Assembly: GCF_014200435.1 (NCBI RefSeq)
Contig: NZ_JACHBR010000001.1
Span: 4,247,501-4,311,500 of the forward strand
Direction of reading: 5' to 3'
Source of the DNA: Sphaerisporangium krabiense
GTDB taxonomy: Bacteria > Actinomycetota > Actinomycetes > Streptosporangiales > Streptosporangiaceae
Length of the DNA: 64,000 nt
Part shown: positions 16,130-24,815 of the stretch, piece after piece
Position numbering within the stretch: the stretch's first letter is position 1
How the letters are laid out: each line of letters begins with the position of its first letter
Notes under the pieces: generated by a model
Told to the model about the DNA's origin: nothing
What the model saw: only the letters and a program-made list of their open reading frames with translations
The model's database searches: none
Translations under genes and position numbers: made by a program

Positions 16130-19100
16130 TCAGAGGGCGATGCTCCAGGTGTCGAGGGTGCCGGTGTTGCCGTCCTGGAGGTTGTCCATGACCAGCAGGT
16201 ACCAGGTGCCGCTCGCCGGGAAGTCCGCCGGGACGTCGAAGGAGCGCGGCCCGGACCACGGGGTGCAGCCACCGAACTCCATGTCCTTGACCGGGATGAA
16301 CTCCGAGCCGCCCGGAGGCAGCAGCCACACGCTCAGACTCTCCGAGCACGGGTGGTTCACGGTGGCCGTCACCTTCACCGGGGAGGTGGCCTGCCCGGTC
16401 GCGGTCGACTCGACCGGGCTGAACGCGTACCCGTTGTCGGTGATCGCGAAGTCGGCGTCGTTGGTGAAGACACGGTCCCCGCCGCCGCCGGTGACGGTCA
16501 GGCCGTACGTCGCCGTCCGGGTGCCGGTCTCGCCCGCGCCGGTGACGGTCACGGTGTAGCTTCCGGCCGGTGTGGAGGGGGAGGTGGACACGGTCAGCGT
16601 CGCCGAACCGCCCGAGGTGACCTGGGCGGGGTTGACGCTGACCGACGGGCCGGACGGGCTGACGCTCGCCGACAGGTTCACCGTCTGGGCGTTGCCCGCG
16701 GTGGTCTGGGTGGAGATCGTCGCGGTGGTCTGCTGTCCCGGCTGCACGGTGCCCGAGGACGGGTTCACCGCGACCGCGAAGTCACGCGTCGGGCCGGGAT
16801 CGTTGCCGACGGCCTGCTTCCAGATCGCGTACGCGGCGGCGTCCGCGGCCCGGTCGAGCACGGTGTCGTTGATGTTGGTGGTGGTGTCGCAGGCCGCGTG
16901 GTAGCAGGAGTCGTACGCCCGGTTGGCCGTGCCGCCCCACTTGGTCGCCTGCGCGGACGTCTTGATGGCGCTGGCGCCCGCCGCGACGCCCGAGGTGGCG
17001 ATGCCCGCGTTGCGGAAGGAGGCGTCGTCGGAGCGGTTGGCGCCCTCGGTGTTCTCCTCCGGTTGCAGGTTGAGGGCGGTGTAGAACGCCTTCAGGTCGG
17101 TCGCGGCGGCGGTGTTGATGTTGTTGATGAAGTAGCCGCCGTTGGTGGAGCCGATCATGTCGTAGTTGAGGTAGAGCTTGATCTTGCTCCGCTCGGTGGA
17201 GCTGAGCGAGTTGACGTAGGACTTCGAGCCGTTGAGGCCCTGCTCCTCGTCGGTCCACCAGCCGAACCGCACGTGCTTGAGCATCGTCGGGTTCTTCTGC
17301 GCCAGGGTCAGCGCGACCTCCAGCAGCGCGGCCGAGCCCGAGCCGTTGTCGTTGATGCCGGGGCCGGCCTGGACGCTGTCGAGGTGGGCGCCGGACATGA
17401 TGACCTGGTCGGCGTCGCCGCCGGGCCAGTCGGCGATCAGGTTCGGACCTGCGCCGCCGGTGCAGCCGGTGCAGTTGTTGCGGGTGACGGTGTAGCCGGC
17501 CTCCTGCAGCAGGTGCTCGACGTAGAGCACCGACTGGCTGTAGCCGGTGCTGGTCGCGTGGCGGTTGCCGCCGTTGACCGAGGCGATGGTCTGGAACTGC
17601 TGCAGGTGGGTCTTGACGTTGGCCACGCTGATGTCCGGCGGAGGGTTGCCCGGGCCGGGGCCGTTGCCGACCGTCAGCGTGTAGGACGCGGTGTGGGACG
17701 GGCTTCCGCTGCCGTTGCCCCTGCCGGTGACGGTCACCGTGTAGGAGCCGGTGGGGGTGCTCGACGAGGTCGAGATGGCCAGCGTCGAGGAGCCGCCCGA
17801 CGTCACCGAGGCGGGGGTGAAGGTCGCGGTGGCGCCTGACGGCAACCCCGAGGCCGTCAGGGAGACCGTCTGCGCGGTGCCCACGGTGGTCTGCGTGGCG
17901 ACGGTGGTGGTGGCCTGCTGTCCCGGCTGCACGGTGCCGGACGGCGGGTTCAGCGTCAGGGAGAAGTCCTGGTCGCCGGGGCCGGCCTGGCAGGACGGCT
18001 CGTTGGCGCCCGCCGGTACGCTGACCGCGCTCCAGGCGGCCTTGACCGTGACGCACTCGGTGCCGTTGCCGAACAGCTCGACCGCGGCGGCGATCGAGGC
18101 GGCCCGGACGTTGGCGTGCCGCCAGGTCGAGCCCTTGCGCATCAGCGCGCCCATGAAGATCTTGCCGGCCTTCTGGATGCCGATGCCGGTGACCGCGCCG
18201 CCCGAGCACACCGGGCTGCTGGGCTTGCCGCCGCCGGGGGCGCTTCCCTCGGCGAGCAGGTAGAACCAGTGGTTCTGCGGGCCCGCCGCCGCGTGCACCT
18301 CGGTGTTGGGGATCGAGGAGGAATAGCAGTTCGGGTCGTTGTTGACGGCCGACGGGTTGTACATGTTGCGGATCGGGCCGTTGCCGGACAGGTTCACCAT
18401 CTCGCCGACGGTGTAGTCCGGAGTGTCCTTGGCGTTGCCGGCGTACGCCTCGGTCAGCGCGCCGAAGATGTCGCCGGTGGACTCGTTGAGGCCGCCGCGC
18501 TCGTTGTCGTTCTGCGAGCCCGAGCCGCCGGGAGTGTCCTGGAAGACGCCATGGCCGTACTCGTGGGCGACCACGTCGATCGAGGTGAGCTGCTTGTTGC
18601 CGGCCTGGTTGCGGCCGAAGCTGGTGTAGCTCCCGTAGAAGAAGGCGTTGACCTCCTGCAGGCCGACCTTCGCGGGATAGGTCCTGCCCGAGCCGTTGAC
18701 GCCGTTGCGGTTCAGCCAGTCCTTGAGCATGTCCCACTCGCGCTGCGCGGCGTACATGACGTCCACGCACGCGGTCTCCAGGTCGGTGCCCGAGCCGTTG
18801 CCCCAGGAGTCGGTGCTCTTGGTGTACGCGCCGCCGCTCTGGCCGCCGCAGGACAGGCCGGGACGGTTGGGGTCGGTCAGCGTGTACGAGGTGCCGGAAC
18901 GGCCGGTGTCGATGGTGACCTGACCGTTGTGGTTGCCGTTGCCGGTCCCGGCCCACACCGATTCGGAGGAGTCGGCGTACTTGCCGGTGCGGGCGTCGAC
19001 GTACACCTGCTGGGAGGACGGCTTGCCCTTGGCGACGCCGCTGACCGCGACCTCCCAGGTCAGGCGGAACTTCCCGCCCCAGGCCAGCACGACCAGGCGC

Positions 19101-19567
19101 GGCGTCCCCGTCTCGTCGACGCGCGTCATCCGCGCCTTGGCGACGGCGGCGGCCTTCTCGGGGGAGATCCGCGGGACGATCGGCAGGTCGCGCGGGGTGG
19201 GGCCGTTGGCGCCCGTGGTGTCGCGGATCCGCCCGGCCGCGTCGGTGACGACGACCGCGTCGCCGCCGACCAGCGGCAGGCCCTTGAAGGTGCGCTCGTA
19301 GGCGACGTACTGCATGCCGCCGGGGCCGGAGGTGACGCCGGCGCGGACGTAGGACTCCTCGGGGCCCTTCTTCAGCTCGTCCAGTCCGCTGGCGGCGGCC
19401 TTGTCGGCGGACGCGACGGCCAGCGACTTCGGATCGGTGATCTTGGGAGAGGGTTTCACCGGCGGGGCGGCCGAGGCGGCCAGTGCCGGGGTGGTGAGCG
19501 CTCCGGCCATGAGAGCGGCGCCGACGGCGACCGCGAGCATGGCTCTGGACTTGTTGGGGGGTTTCAC
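16130..19567 (-). CDS. Secreted dual metallopeptidase: M4 endopeptidase fused to M28 aminopeptidase
   Basis: The 1145-residue protein carries two complete peptidases. After a signal peptide (to about 31) and an FTP/PepSY propeptide (to about 205) comes an M4 domain with H335 and H339 in HEYGH and E362 in GLNESTGD. An Ig-like domain (about 533-633) links to an M28 domain (about 645-922). Its ligands are H728 (SGAHLDS), D740 (INDNGSG), E774/E775 (TDEEQG), D803 (NYDMIG) and H890 (CYHAACD). A second Ig-like domain and a P domain close the protein. GGAAGGAA precedes the GTG start. The M28 part resembles Streptomyces griseus aminopeptidase. One enzyme could cut proteins internally and then trim the ends. 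Confidence 0.93.
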   Translation of the reverse strand: MKPPNKSRAMLAVAVGAALMAGALTTPALAASAAPPVKPSPKITDPKSLAVASADKAAASGLDELKKGPEESYVRAGVTSGPGGMQYVAYERTFKGLPLVGGDAVVVTDAAGRIRDTTGANGPTPRDLPIVPRISPEKAAAVAKARMTRVDETGTPRLVVLAWGGKFRLTWEVAVSGVAKGKPSSQQVYVDARTGKYADSSESVWAGTGNGNHNGQVTIDTGRSGTSYTLTDPNRPGLSCGGQSGGAYTKSTDSWGNGSGTDLETACVDVMYAAQREWDMLKDWLNRNGVNGSGRTYPAKVGLQEVNAFFYGSYTSFGRNQAGNKQLTSIDVVAHEYGHGVFQDTPGGSGSQNDNERGGLNESTGDIFGALTEAYAGNAKDTPDYTVGEMVNLSGNGPIRNMYNPSAVNNDPNCYSSSIPNTEVHAAAGPQNHWFYLLAEGSAPGGGKPSSPVCSGGAVTGIGIQKAGKIFMGALMRKGSTWRHANVRAASIAAAVELFGNGTECVTVKAAWSAVSVPAGANEPSCQAGPGDQDFSLTLNPPSGTVQPGQQATTTVATQTTVGTAQTVSLTASGLPSGATATFTPASVTSGGSSTLAISTSSSTPTGSYTVTVTGRGNGSGSPSHTASYTLTVGNGPGPGNPPPDISVANVKTHLQQFQTIASVNGGNRHATSTGYSQSVLYVEHLLQEAGYTVTRNNCTGCTGGAGPNLIADWPGGDADQVIMSGAHLDSVQAGPGINDNGSGSAALLEVALTLAQKNPTMLKHVRFGWWTDEEQGLNGSKSYVNSLSSTERSKIKLYLNYDMIGSTNGGYFINNINTAAATDLKAFYTALNLQPEENTEGANRSDDASFRNAGIATSGVAAGASAIKTSAQATKWGGTANRAYDSCYHAACDTTTNINDTVLDRAADAAAYAIWKQAVGNDPGPTRDFAVAVNPSSGTVQPGQQTTATISTQTTAGNAQTVNLSASVSPSGPSVSVNPAQVTSGGSATLTVSTSPSTPAGSYTVTVTGAGETGTRTATYGLTVTGGGGDRVFTNDADFAITDNGYAFSPVESTATGQATSPVKVTATVNHPCSESLSVWLLPPGGSEFIPVKDMEFGGCTPWSGPRSFDVPADFPASGTWYLLVMDNLQDGNTGTLDTWSIAL

Positions 19568-19854
19568 GCTGTTCCTTCCTGCTATGCCCGTCCTCTACCG
19601 GGGGGTTCTCCGGATGGCAGGCGACGCGGGCCGGAGACCGGTGTGCGAGGACGCGCGGTGCATGGGGGGTTGGGAAGGTGCGGGGGGCCCATCACGCGGA
19701 GCGGGAGCGGGATCCGTCCTCCGCGAGACGTAAGGGTTCGCTGCGATGTTTCGTGCTGCTTTACTGAAGTTGCATCGCCTGTAGCACGGAAGTTAAAGCT
19801 ATGCCCGAGTGGGGGTCAACACTCGAAATTTCAGTCCTTCGCCCCGAAATTTCG
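19568..19854 (-). promoter_or_regulatory. Promoter, phased operator-like sites and about 215-nt leader of the M4-M28 gene
   Basis: On the minus strand TTGACC (19814-19819) and TAACTT (19790-19795) are 18 bp apart. Two CGAAATTTC copies (19824-19832 and 19845-19854) start 21 bp apart, and the second abuts the stop of the MerR-XRE-TPR gene. The start of the transcript carries ATG-CAA-CTT-CAG-TAA (19775-19761), the counterpart of the four-codon frame in the sister leader. The matching block at 19685-19708 lies inside the leader. Confidence 0.65.
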
Positions 19855-19859
19855 CAGTC

Positions 19860-21713
19860 TCACCCTGAGCCCGTGATGCCGGCGATGCCGCGGCGGAGCA
19901 CGGCCACCGCCTCCTCCAGGCGTCCCTGGCCGGCGAGCAGCTCGCCGTACACGCGGCAGGAGACGACCAGCTCCCGGTTCAGCCCGGCCCTGCCGCACCG
20001 CTCGACCGCGTCGGCCAGCAGTTCCTCCGCCGTCTCCGCGTCGCCCTCCTGGGCCGTGATCTGCGCGAGCAGCCGGTGCGCCGTCGCGACGGTCTCCTGG
20101 TACCCGACCGCCTGGGCGAGCGAGGCGGCCTCCCGGCACATCGCGGCCGCCTCATCGGTCCGGCCCTGCAGCGTCAGGACATCGGCCAGCACCACCGTCG
20201 CGCCTGAGTAGCCGTGCGCCGACCCGGCCAGGTCGAAGATCTCGCGGGACCGGACGAGCTCCTCGCGCGCCTCCTCCAGCCGACCCTGCGGCATGAGGAC
20301 GTATCCGCGTCCCCAGTGGCATTGCGCGATCTCGAACCGCATGCCGAGCTCTCCGAAGATGTCCAGCGCCTCGGTCAGCGCGCGCTCGGCCTCCCGTGCC
20401 TCGCCCCGCACCTCCCATACCTGGGCCGCCTGCATGAGAAAGTTCGCGACGGCCTCCCTGTCGCTCGCGTGCGGAAGCAGCGCGGCCCCCTCGTTCACGA
20501 GCCGCCAGGCACGTTCCAGCGCACCAAGCTCCATCGACGGGTGGATCAACGCGGTGAGCAGCCACAACTCGGCGTCTGGACAGGAGGCGCCGGTGGCGCG
20601 CAGCGCGCCGAGCGCGGACTCCGCCTCAGCCACCGCGGCGCCGAGCCTGCCCGAGACGAACAGGCACGCGGCGATGCGGGCCCGCACGCGCGCACCCAGG
20701 ACCCCGGCGTCGTCCAGCACGCCGCCATCGTGCGACTCGGCCGCCCGCCGCAGCACCACCAGCGCGCCGGAGACGTCGCTCGCGCGCAGCAGCGCCTCCC
20801 CCTGGCAGAACCGCGCGTAACACACCAAGCCGGGTAGTCGGTAGCGTTCGGCCCTGGTCTCGGCCTCGGCGGCCATCGCCATCGCCTGGGCATGATCGCC
20901 CTGCCAGGACCGGCGCCGGGCCTCCTCGAGCTGTGCCCGCAGCGCCTCGGCGGCCCCCGGAGGACGGCCGAACCGCAGCTCGTCCTGCCCGATCCCGAGG
21001 CGCTCGGCCAGGTAGGCCAGCAGGTCCGCCGTCGCCGACCTGGTCCCGGCCTCGACGGCCGCGAGCAGGGCCCGGCTGTAACGCTCCCCGGCCAGCTCAC
21101 GCTGGGTCATGCCCCGGGCGGTCCGCAGGTCGCGGACCCGGGCGCCGATCTCGGCCCGATCCGTCCCCGCGGCGGCCTCCTGGACGGGCATCGGCGGTGG
21201 GGGAGGGAACGGCGCCGCCGGGACGGGGGACGGGGGCGGCGGGGCAGGGGACGACCTCGGCCGGGCGGGGGACGGCGCGGGCGGGGCCGGCAGGGACTCC
21301 AGCAGGGCGTGCGCGGCGGCCAGGTCGCCGATCGCGGCGCTGATCCGGTCCCGCTCGTCTTCCAACGCCGACACCAGCTCCGCGGGCAGCGCGGGCGAAG
21401 GCGCGGCCGGTGAGGAGGGCGTCGGCGCGGCGGGCGTGCCGGGGCCGGCGGGCGGCGCGGCAGGCGTCCGCTGCTCCTCGGGGCTTCGTGGTGGTTCGTG
21501 CTGATCCAGGAGCCGGACGATCCGCGCGATCATCGGGGTGCCGACGCCGGCGGCCAGCAGCGTCCTGATCCGGCGCACCCTGCTCACGTCGCGCTCGCCG
21601 TACTCGCGGTAGCCGCTCGGGCGGCGGGCCGGTTCGAGGAGGCCCTGCTCCTCGTAGTAGCGCAGCGCCCGCTCGCTGACCCCGGTCCGCCGGGACAGCT
21701 CCCCGATGCGCAT
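19860..21713 (-). CDS. MerR-XRE-TPR fusion transcriptional regulator
   Basis: The 617-residue protein joins two different DNA-binding domains. Residues 1-75 are a MerR domain (RIGELSRRTGVSERALRYYE, then GLLEPARRPSGYREY). A coiled-coil segment follows (ELVSALEDERDRISAAIGDL), then a Pro/Ala/Ser-rich linker. An XRE helix-turn-helix comes next (IGARVRDLRTARGMTQRELA, about 195-255), then TPR-like repeats to the end (for example AVAVLRRGIAGITGSG closes the last). GGAGGG precedes the ATG at 21713. The palindrome ACGTCGACGT (21730-21739) lies in its own promoter region. Its gene abuts the promoter of the M4-M28 peptidase on the same strand, so it is a plausible regulator of the proteases. Confidence 0.88.
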   Translation of the reverse strand: MRIGELSRRTGVSERALRYYEEQGLLEPARRPSGYREYGERDVSRVRRIRTLLAAGVGTPMIARIVRLLDQHEPPRSPEEQRTPAAPPAGPGTPAAPTPSSPAAPSPALPAELVSALEDERDRISAAIGDLAAAHALLESLPAPPAPSPARPRSSPAPPPPSPVPAAPFPPPPPMPVQEAAAGTDRAEIGARVRDLRTARGMTQRELAGERYSRALLAAVEAGTRSATADLLAYLAERLGIGQDELRFGRPPGAAEALRAQLEEARRRSWQGDHAQAMAMAAEAETRAERYRLPGLVCYARFCQGEALLRASDVSGALVVLRRAAESHDGGVLDDAGVLGARVRARIAACLFVSGRLGAAVAEAESALGALRATGASCPDAELWLLTALIHPSMELGALERAWRLVNEGAALLPHASDREAVANFLMQAAQVWEVRGEAREAERALTEALDIFGELGMRFEIAQCHWGRGYVLMPQGRLEEAREELVRSREIFDLAGSAHGYSGATVVLADVLTLQGRTDEAAAMCREAASLAQAVGYQETVATAHRLLAQITAQEGDAETAEELLADAVERCGRAGLNRELVVSCRVYGELLAGQGRLEEAVAVLRRGIAGITGSG

Positions 21714-21897
21714 GCGCCCTCCAAGTTTGACGTCGACGTAAGAGTTGAGAATAGTGCCCGGTCCGCCGGGCCGGAAGGCACCGGTGACGCGCGTCCGTGC
21801 GGCGAGACGGACGCGGCTGATCGACGACATCATCGGGACGGGCGAGACGCGGTCGCAGGGATCGGCGGCGTCGCGGCGAGAGAATTCTCCGGGGCCG

Positions 21898-21924
21898 TGT
21901 CGATCCGCGGGTCGCTCGTTCGAC
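21898..21924 (+). promoter_or_regulatory. Candidate ECF42-type promoter for the yciI-sigma operon
   Basis: TGTCGA (21898-21903) and CGAC (21921-21924) are separated by 17 bp, about 50 bases before the YciI start. ECF42 sigma factors of Streptomyces have been reported to use TGTCGA-type -35 and CGA-type -10 elements. The operon would then be controlled by its own sigma factor. Confidence 0.6.
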
Positions 21925-21973
21925 GTGTGGGTGCGAGGGCCGAGAGGCGGCCCCGCCGGACGAGGAGAACGCG

Positions 21974-22345
21974 ATGGCGAAGTACCTGCTGATCATGCGG
22001 GGCACCGACGAGTCGAACGCGGCCATGATGGCCGACATCGACGAGATGATGGCCACGACCCGCCGTTTCATCGAGGAGATGGTCAAGGCCGGCGTTCTCC
22101 TGGCGGCGGAAGGGCTGGACGATCCGGCCCAGGGCGTCGTGGTGGACTTCGGCGGCGAGGTCCCGGTGGTCACGGACGGGCCCTACGGCGAGACCAAGGA
22201 ACTGTTCGGGGGCTTCTTCCTGCTGGAGGTCGCCTCGAAGCAGGAGGCGGTCGAGTGGGCCAAGCGGGTCCCGGCGGCCCCCGGGGCCAAGGTCGAGGTC
22301 CGGCGGGTGCCCGGGAGCGACGAGGTCCCGCAGGCCGGCGAGTGA
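21974..22345 (+). CDS. YciI/DGPF domain protein
   Basis: The 123-residue protein starts MAKYLLIMRGTDES and carries the DGPYGETKELFGGFFLLEV segment that defines the DGPF (YCII-related) family. GAGGAGAACGCG precedes the ATG. Genes of this family are the standard neighbours of ECF42 sigma factors, and one follows 43 bases downstream. Its biochemical role in those systems is unknown; the fold is a small dimeric ferredoxin-like barrel. Confidence 0.92.
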   Translation: MAKYLLIMRGTDESNAAMMADIDEMMATTRRFIEEMVKAGVLLAAEGLDDPAQGVVVDFGGEVPVVTDGPYGETKELFGGFFLLEVASKQEAVEWAKRVPAAPGAKVEVRRVPGSDEVPQAGE

Positions 22346-22388
22346 TCATCAAGGGCCGGGCCGGTCGCGAGAGCGACGGCCGGATCTG

Positions 22389-23627
22389 ATGGGCGCGGCC
22401 GATGTGGAGGCCGTCTGGCGGATCGAGTCGGCGCGGATCGTCGCCGCGCTGACCCGGTTCACCGGCGATTTCGGGCTGGCGGAGGACGCGGCCCAGGAGG
22501 CGGTGGCCGAGGCGCTGGTGTCGTGGCCGATCGCCTCTCCGGCGAATCCGGCCGGTTGGCTGATGGCCACGGCCCGGCGTCGGGCGATCGACGCGATCCG
22601 CCGCCGGACCGCGCTCCAGGACCGGTACGCCCTGCTGGCGGCCGACCTGGCGGCAGACTCGGCGGCCGGCCCGGCGCTCGACGAAGAGATCGATTTCGAC
22701 AGGATCGATGACGATGTGCTGGCGCTGATGTTCGTCAGCTGTCACCCTGTGCTCTCCCCCGAGGCCCGGGTGGCGCTGACCCTGCGCGTGGTCGGCGGCC
22801 TGTCCAGCGAGGAGATCGCCCGCGCGTTCTGCGTACCCGTGCCGACCGTGCAGGCCCGCATCACCCGGGGCAAGAAGACGATCGCGGCGGCCGGGGTGCC
22901 GTTCGAGCTGCCGCCGGCCGCCGAGCGCCGGGAGCGGCTGGGCGACGTGCTCAGCGTCCTCTACGTGATCTTCACCGAGGGGTCGACGGCCACCTCCGGC
23001 GACCGGCTGCTGCGCCCCGACGTCGCCTACGAGGCGATCCGGCTGGCCCGCACGCTTGCCGCGCTGCAGCCGCGGGAGCCGGAGGTGCACGGCCTGCTGG
23101 CGTTGTTCGAGCTGACGGCCGCGCGTTTCCCGGCCAGGACCGGCCCCGACGGTTCGCCGGTCCTGCTGGACGAGCAGGACCGGCGGCTGTGGGACTTCTC
23201 GGCGATCCGCCGCGGGCTGGCCGCGCTGGCCAAGGCGTCGGCGCGCGGCCTCGGCCCCTACGGCCTTCAGGCCGCGATCGCCGCCACCCACGCGGCGGCG
23301 CCCTCGGTCGAGGCGACCGACTGGGACCGGATCGTGGTGCTCTACGAGGCGCTCGGCCGGGTCGCGCCCTCGCCGGTGGTCGAGCTCAACCGGGCCGTCG
23401 CCGTCGCCATGGCCTCCGGCCCGGCGCGAGGCCTGGCCATCGTGGACGAGCTGATCGCCTCGAACCGGCTCCCCGGTTCGCATCTGATCCCGACCGTACG
23501 CGGTGAGCTGCTGGCCCGACTCGGACGGCACCCGGAAGCGCGCGCCGAGCTGGAGCTGGCGGCCCGGCTGTGCGCCAACCAGCGCGAACGCTCAGTGCTG
23601 CTGCGCAAGGCGGCCACGCTGACCTGA
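22389..23627 (+). CDS. ECF42-type sigma factor with TPR-like C-terminal domain
   Basis: The 412-residue protein has sigma region 2 (ARIVAALTRFTGDFGLAEDA, then NPAGWLMATARRRAIDAIRR) and region 4 (LRVVGGLSSEEIARAFCVPV, then VQARITRGKKTI). A helical C-terminal extension of about 220 residues follows, beginning near RRERLGDVLSVLYVIFTEG. That layout plus the upstream DGPF gene defines group ECF42, which has no anti-sigma factor; activity may be set through the C-terminal domain. A matching promoter lies at 21898. Note the short distance to the MerR-XRE-TPR gene, which is transcribed the other way. Confidence 0.93.
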   Translation: MGAADVEAVWRIESARIVAALTRFTGDFGLAEDAAQEAVAEALVSWPIASPANPAGWLMATARRRAIDAIRRRTALQDRYALLAADLAADSAAGPALDEEIDFDRIDDDVLALMFVSCHPVLSPEARVALTLRVVGGLSSEEIARAFCVPVPTVQARITRGKKTIAAAGVPFELPPAAERRERLGDVLSVLYVIFTEGSTATSGDRLLRPDVAYEAIRLARTLAALQPREPEVHGLLALFELTAARFPARTGPDGSPVLLDEQDRRLWDFSAIRRGLAALAKASARGLGPYGLQAAIAATHAAAPSVEATDWDRIVVLYEALGRVAPSPVVELNRAVAVAMASGPARGLAIVDELIASNRLPGSHLIPTVRGELLARLGRHPEARAELELAARLCANQRERSVLLRKAATLT

Positions 23628-23652
23628 CGTCCCCGGCTCGGCCGGCCGGGAC

Positions 23653-23859
23653 TCACGCCGGGTTCTCGCCGCCGATGTCCTCTCTGAAGCCGAGGTATTC
23701 GTCCATGACATCGCCGGACCACTGGTTGTGGCCCGATTCGAGCACGTGGCCGAGTTCATGCGTGACGGCGGCGTCGCGGGCGAAGGTGGTGGGTGCGTAC
23801 CGTCGTTCATGTCGGCCGACCCTGCAGAGGGGCGGCCGAGAATAATCCATGGCGATCAT
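23653..23859 (-). CDS. 68-residue metzincin-like fragment (HExxHxxGxxH)
   Basis: The product contains VTHELGHVLESGHNQWSGDV, a complete metzincin zinc motif (His, His and His with catalytic Glu) followed by a possible Met-turn (DVMDEY). It has no signal peptide and only about 35 residues before the motif, so most of a matrixin- or snapalysin-like protease is missing. Yet GAGGAG sits 9 bases before the ATG at 23859. It is either a remnant that acquired a start or a real minimal protein. It is divergent from the sulfotransferase gene. Confidence 0.5.
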   Translation of the reverse strand: MIAMDYSRPPLCRVGRHERRYAPTTFARDAAVTHELGHVLESGHNQWSGDVMDEYLGFREDIGGENPA

Positions 23860-23933
23860 TTTGATTCACTCCTCATTCATTATTGGATCACCTCTCATAT
23901 TTTTGCCAGGAACGCTGGCTAACCTCCCTCTGC

Positions 23934-24815
23934 ATGACATGGCAGGGCAAGTTGCACAACGCGTTCGGTAGATATACCGGATTTCAGATAAAGCGAGTAG
24001 GAAATGCGGGACGCGTCGCGGAGAAGGCCGCTCCAGCCCCCGACGATCTGGTGCGCCCGCCCGCCGACCCCGCCGCCGACCGGCTGCTGACCGCGCCCGT
24101 CTTCGTCATGTCCCCGGTGCGATCCGGCTCGACGCTGCTGCGCGCGATGCTGAACGCGCACCCGGCCCTGCACGCCCCCCACGAGCTGCACGTCCGCAGG
24201 CTGACCGTCGGGTTCGGCACGGCCCTTGCCGAGAAGGCCATGGCCGAGCTCGGGCACAACCAGGCCGACCTGGAACACCTGCTGTGGGACCGGGTGCTGC
24301 ACCGCGAGCTGGTGCGCAGCGGGAAGCGCCACATCGTCGACAAGACCCCCGCCAACGCCTTCGCCTACAAGCGCATCGCCGCCTGCTGGCCGGACGCCCG
24401 GTTCGTCTTCCTGCTGCGCCACCCGGCGTCGATCGCGACCTCCTGGTTCGAGGCCGGCGCGGGCAGGCGCACGCACGAGGAGGCCGCCGCCGACGCGCTG
24501 CGCTACATGAAGGCGGTGCAGCGGGCCAGGGCGGCGCTGCCCGGCCCGACCGTCCGTTACGAGGACCTGACCGCCGACCCCGAGAAGGAGACCCGCGCCC
24601 TCTGCGCCTTCCTCGACCTGCCCTGGGAGCCCGCGATGCTCGCGTACGGCAGCCCCGACGTGGTGGTCAAGGGCCTCGGGGACTGGAAGGACAAGATCCG
24701 TTCCGGCAGCGTGCAGCCCGGCAGGGACCTGCCCCGCCCCGAGGACGTCCCCGAGATCCTGCGGCCGATGTGCGAGACCTGGGGCTACCTGCCCGGGACG
24801 GCGGCCTCCGCGTGA
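23934..24815 (+). CDS. PAPS-dependent sulfotransferase family protein
   Basis: The 293-residue protein has the 5'-phosphosulfate loop SPVRSGSTLLRAML near residue 60, the segment FVFLLRHPASIATSWFEA for 3'-phosphate binding, and VRYEDLTADPEKETRAL. It would transfer sulfate from PAPS to a carbohydrate or lipid acceptor. The ATG at 23934 gives the usual N-terminus (HNAFGRYTGFQIKRV); there is no strong ribosome site. The stop overlaps the start of the glycosyltransferase gene (GTGA), so the two are translated together and probably modify the same glycan. Confidence 0.85.
   Translation: MTWQGKLHNAFGRYTGFQIKRVGNAGRVAEKAAPAPDDLVRPPADPAADRLLTAPVFVMSPVRSGSTLLRAMLNAHPALHAPHELHVRRLTVGFGTALAEKAMAELGHNQADLEHLLWDRVLHRELVRSGKRHIVDKTPANAFAYKRIAACWPDARFVFLLRHPASIATSWFEAGAGRRTHEEAAADALRYMKAVQRARAALPGPTVRYEDLTADPEKETRALCAFLDLPWEPAMLAYGSPDVVVKGLGDWKDKIRSGSVQPGRDLPRPEDVPEILRPMCETWGYLPGTAASA

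Noticed and set aside
15605-17839. A 744-codon open frame antisense to the M4-M28 gene
   Set aside because: It lacks domain features, starts in the leader of the next gene and mirrors the third-position GC bias of the real minus-strand gene.
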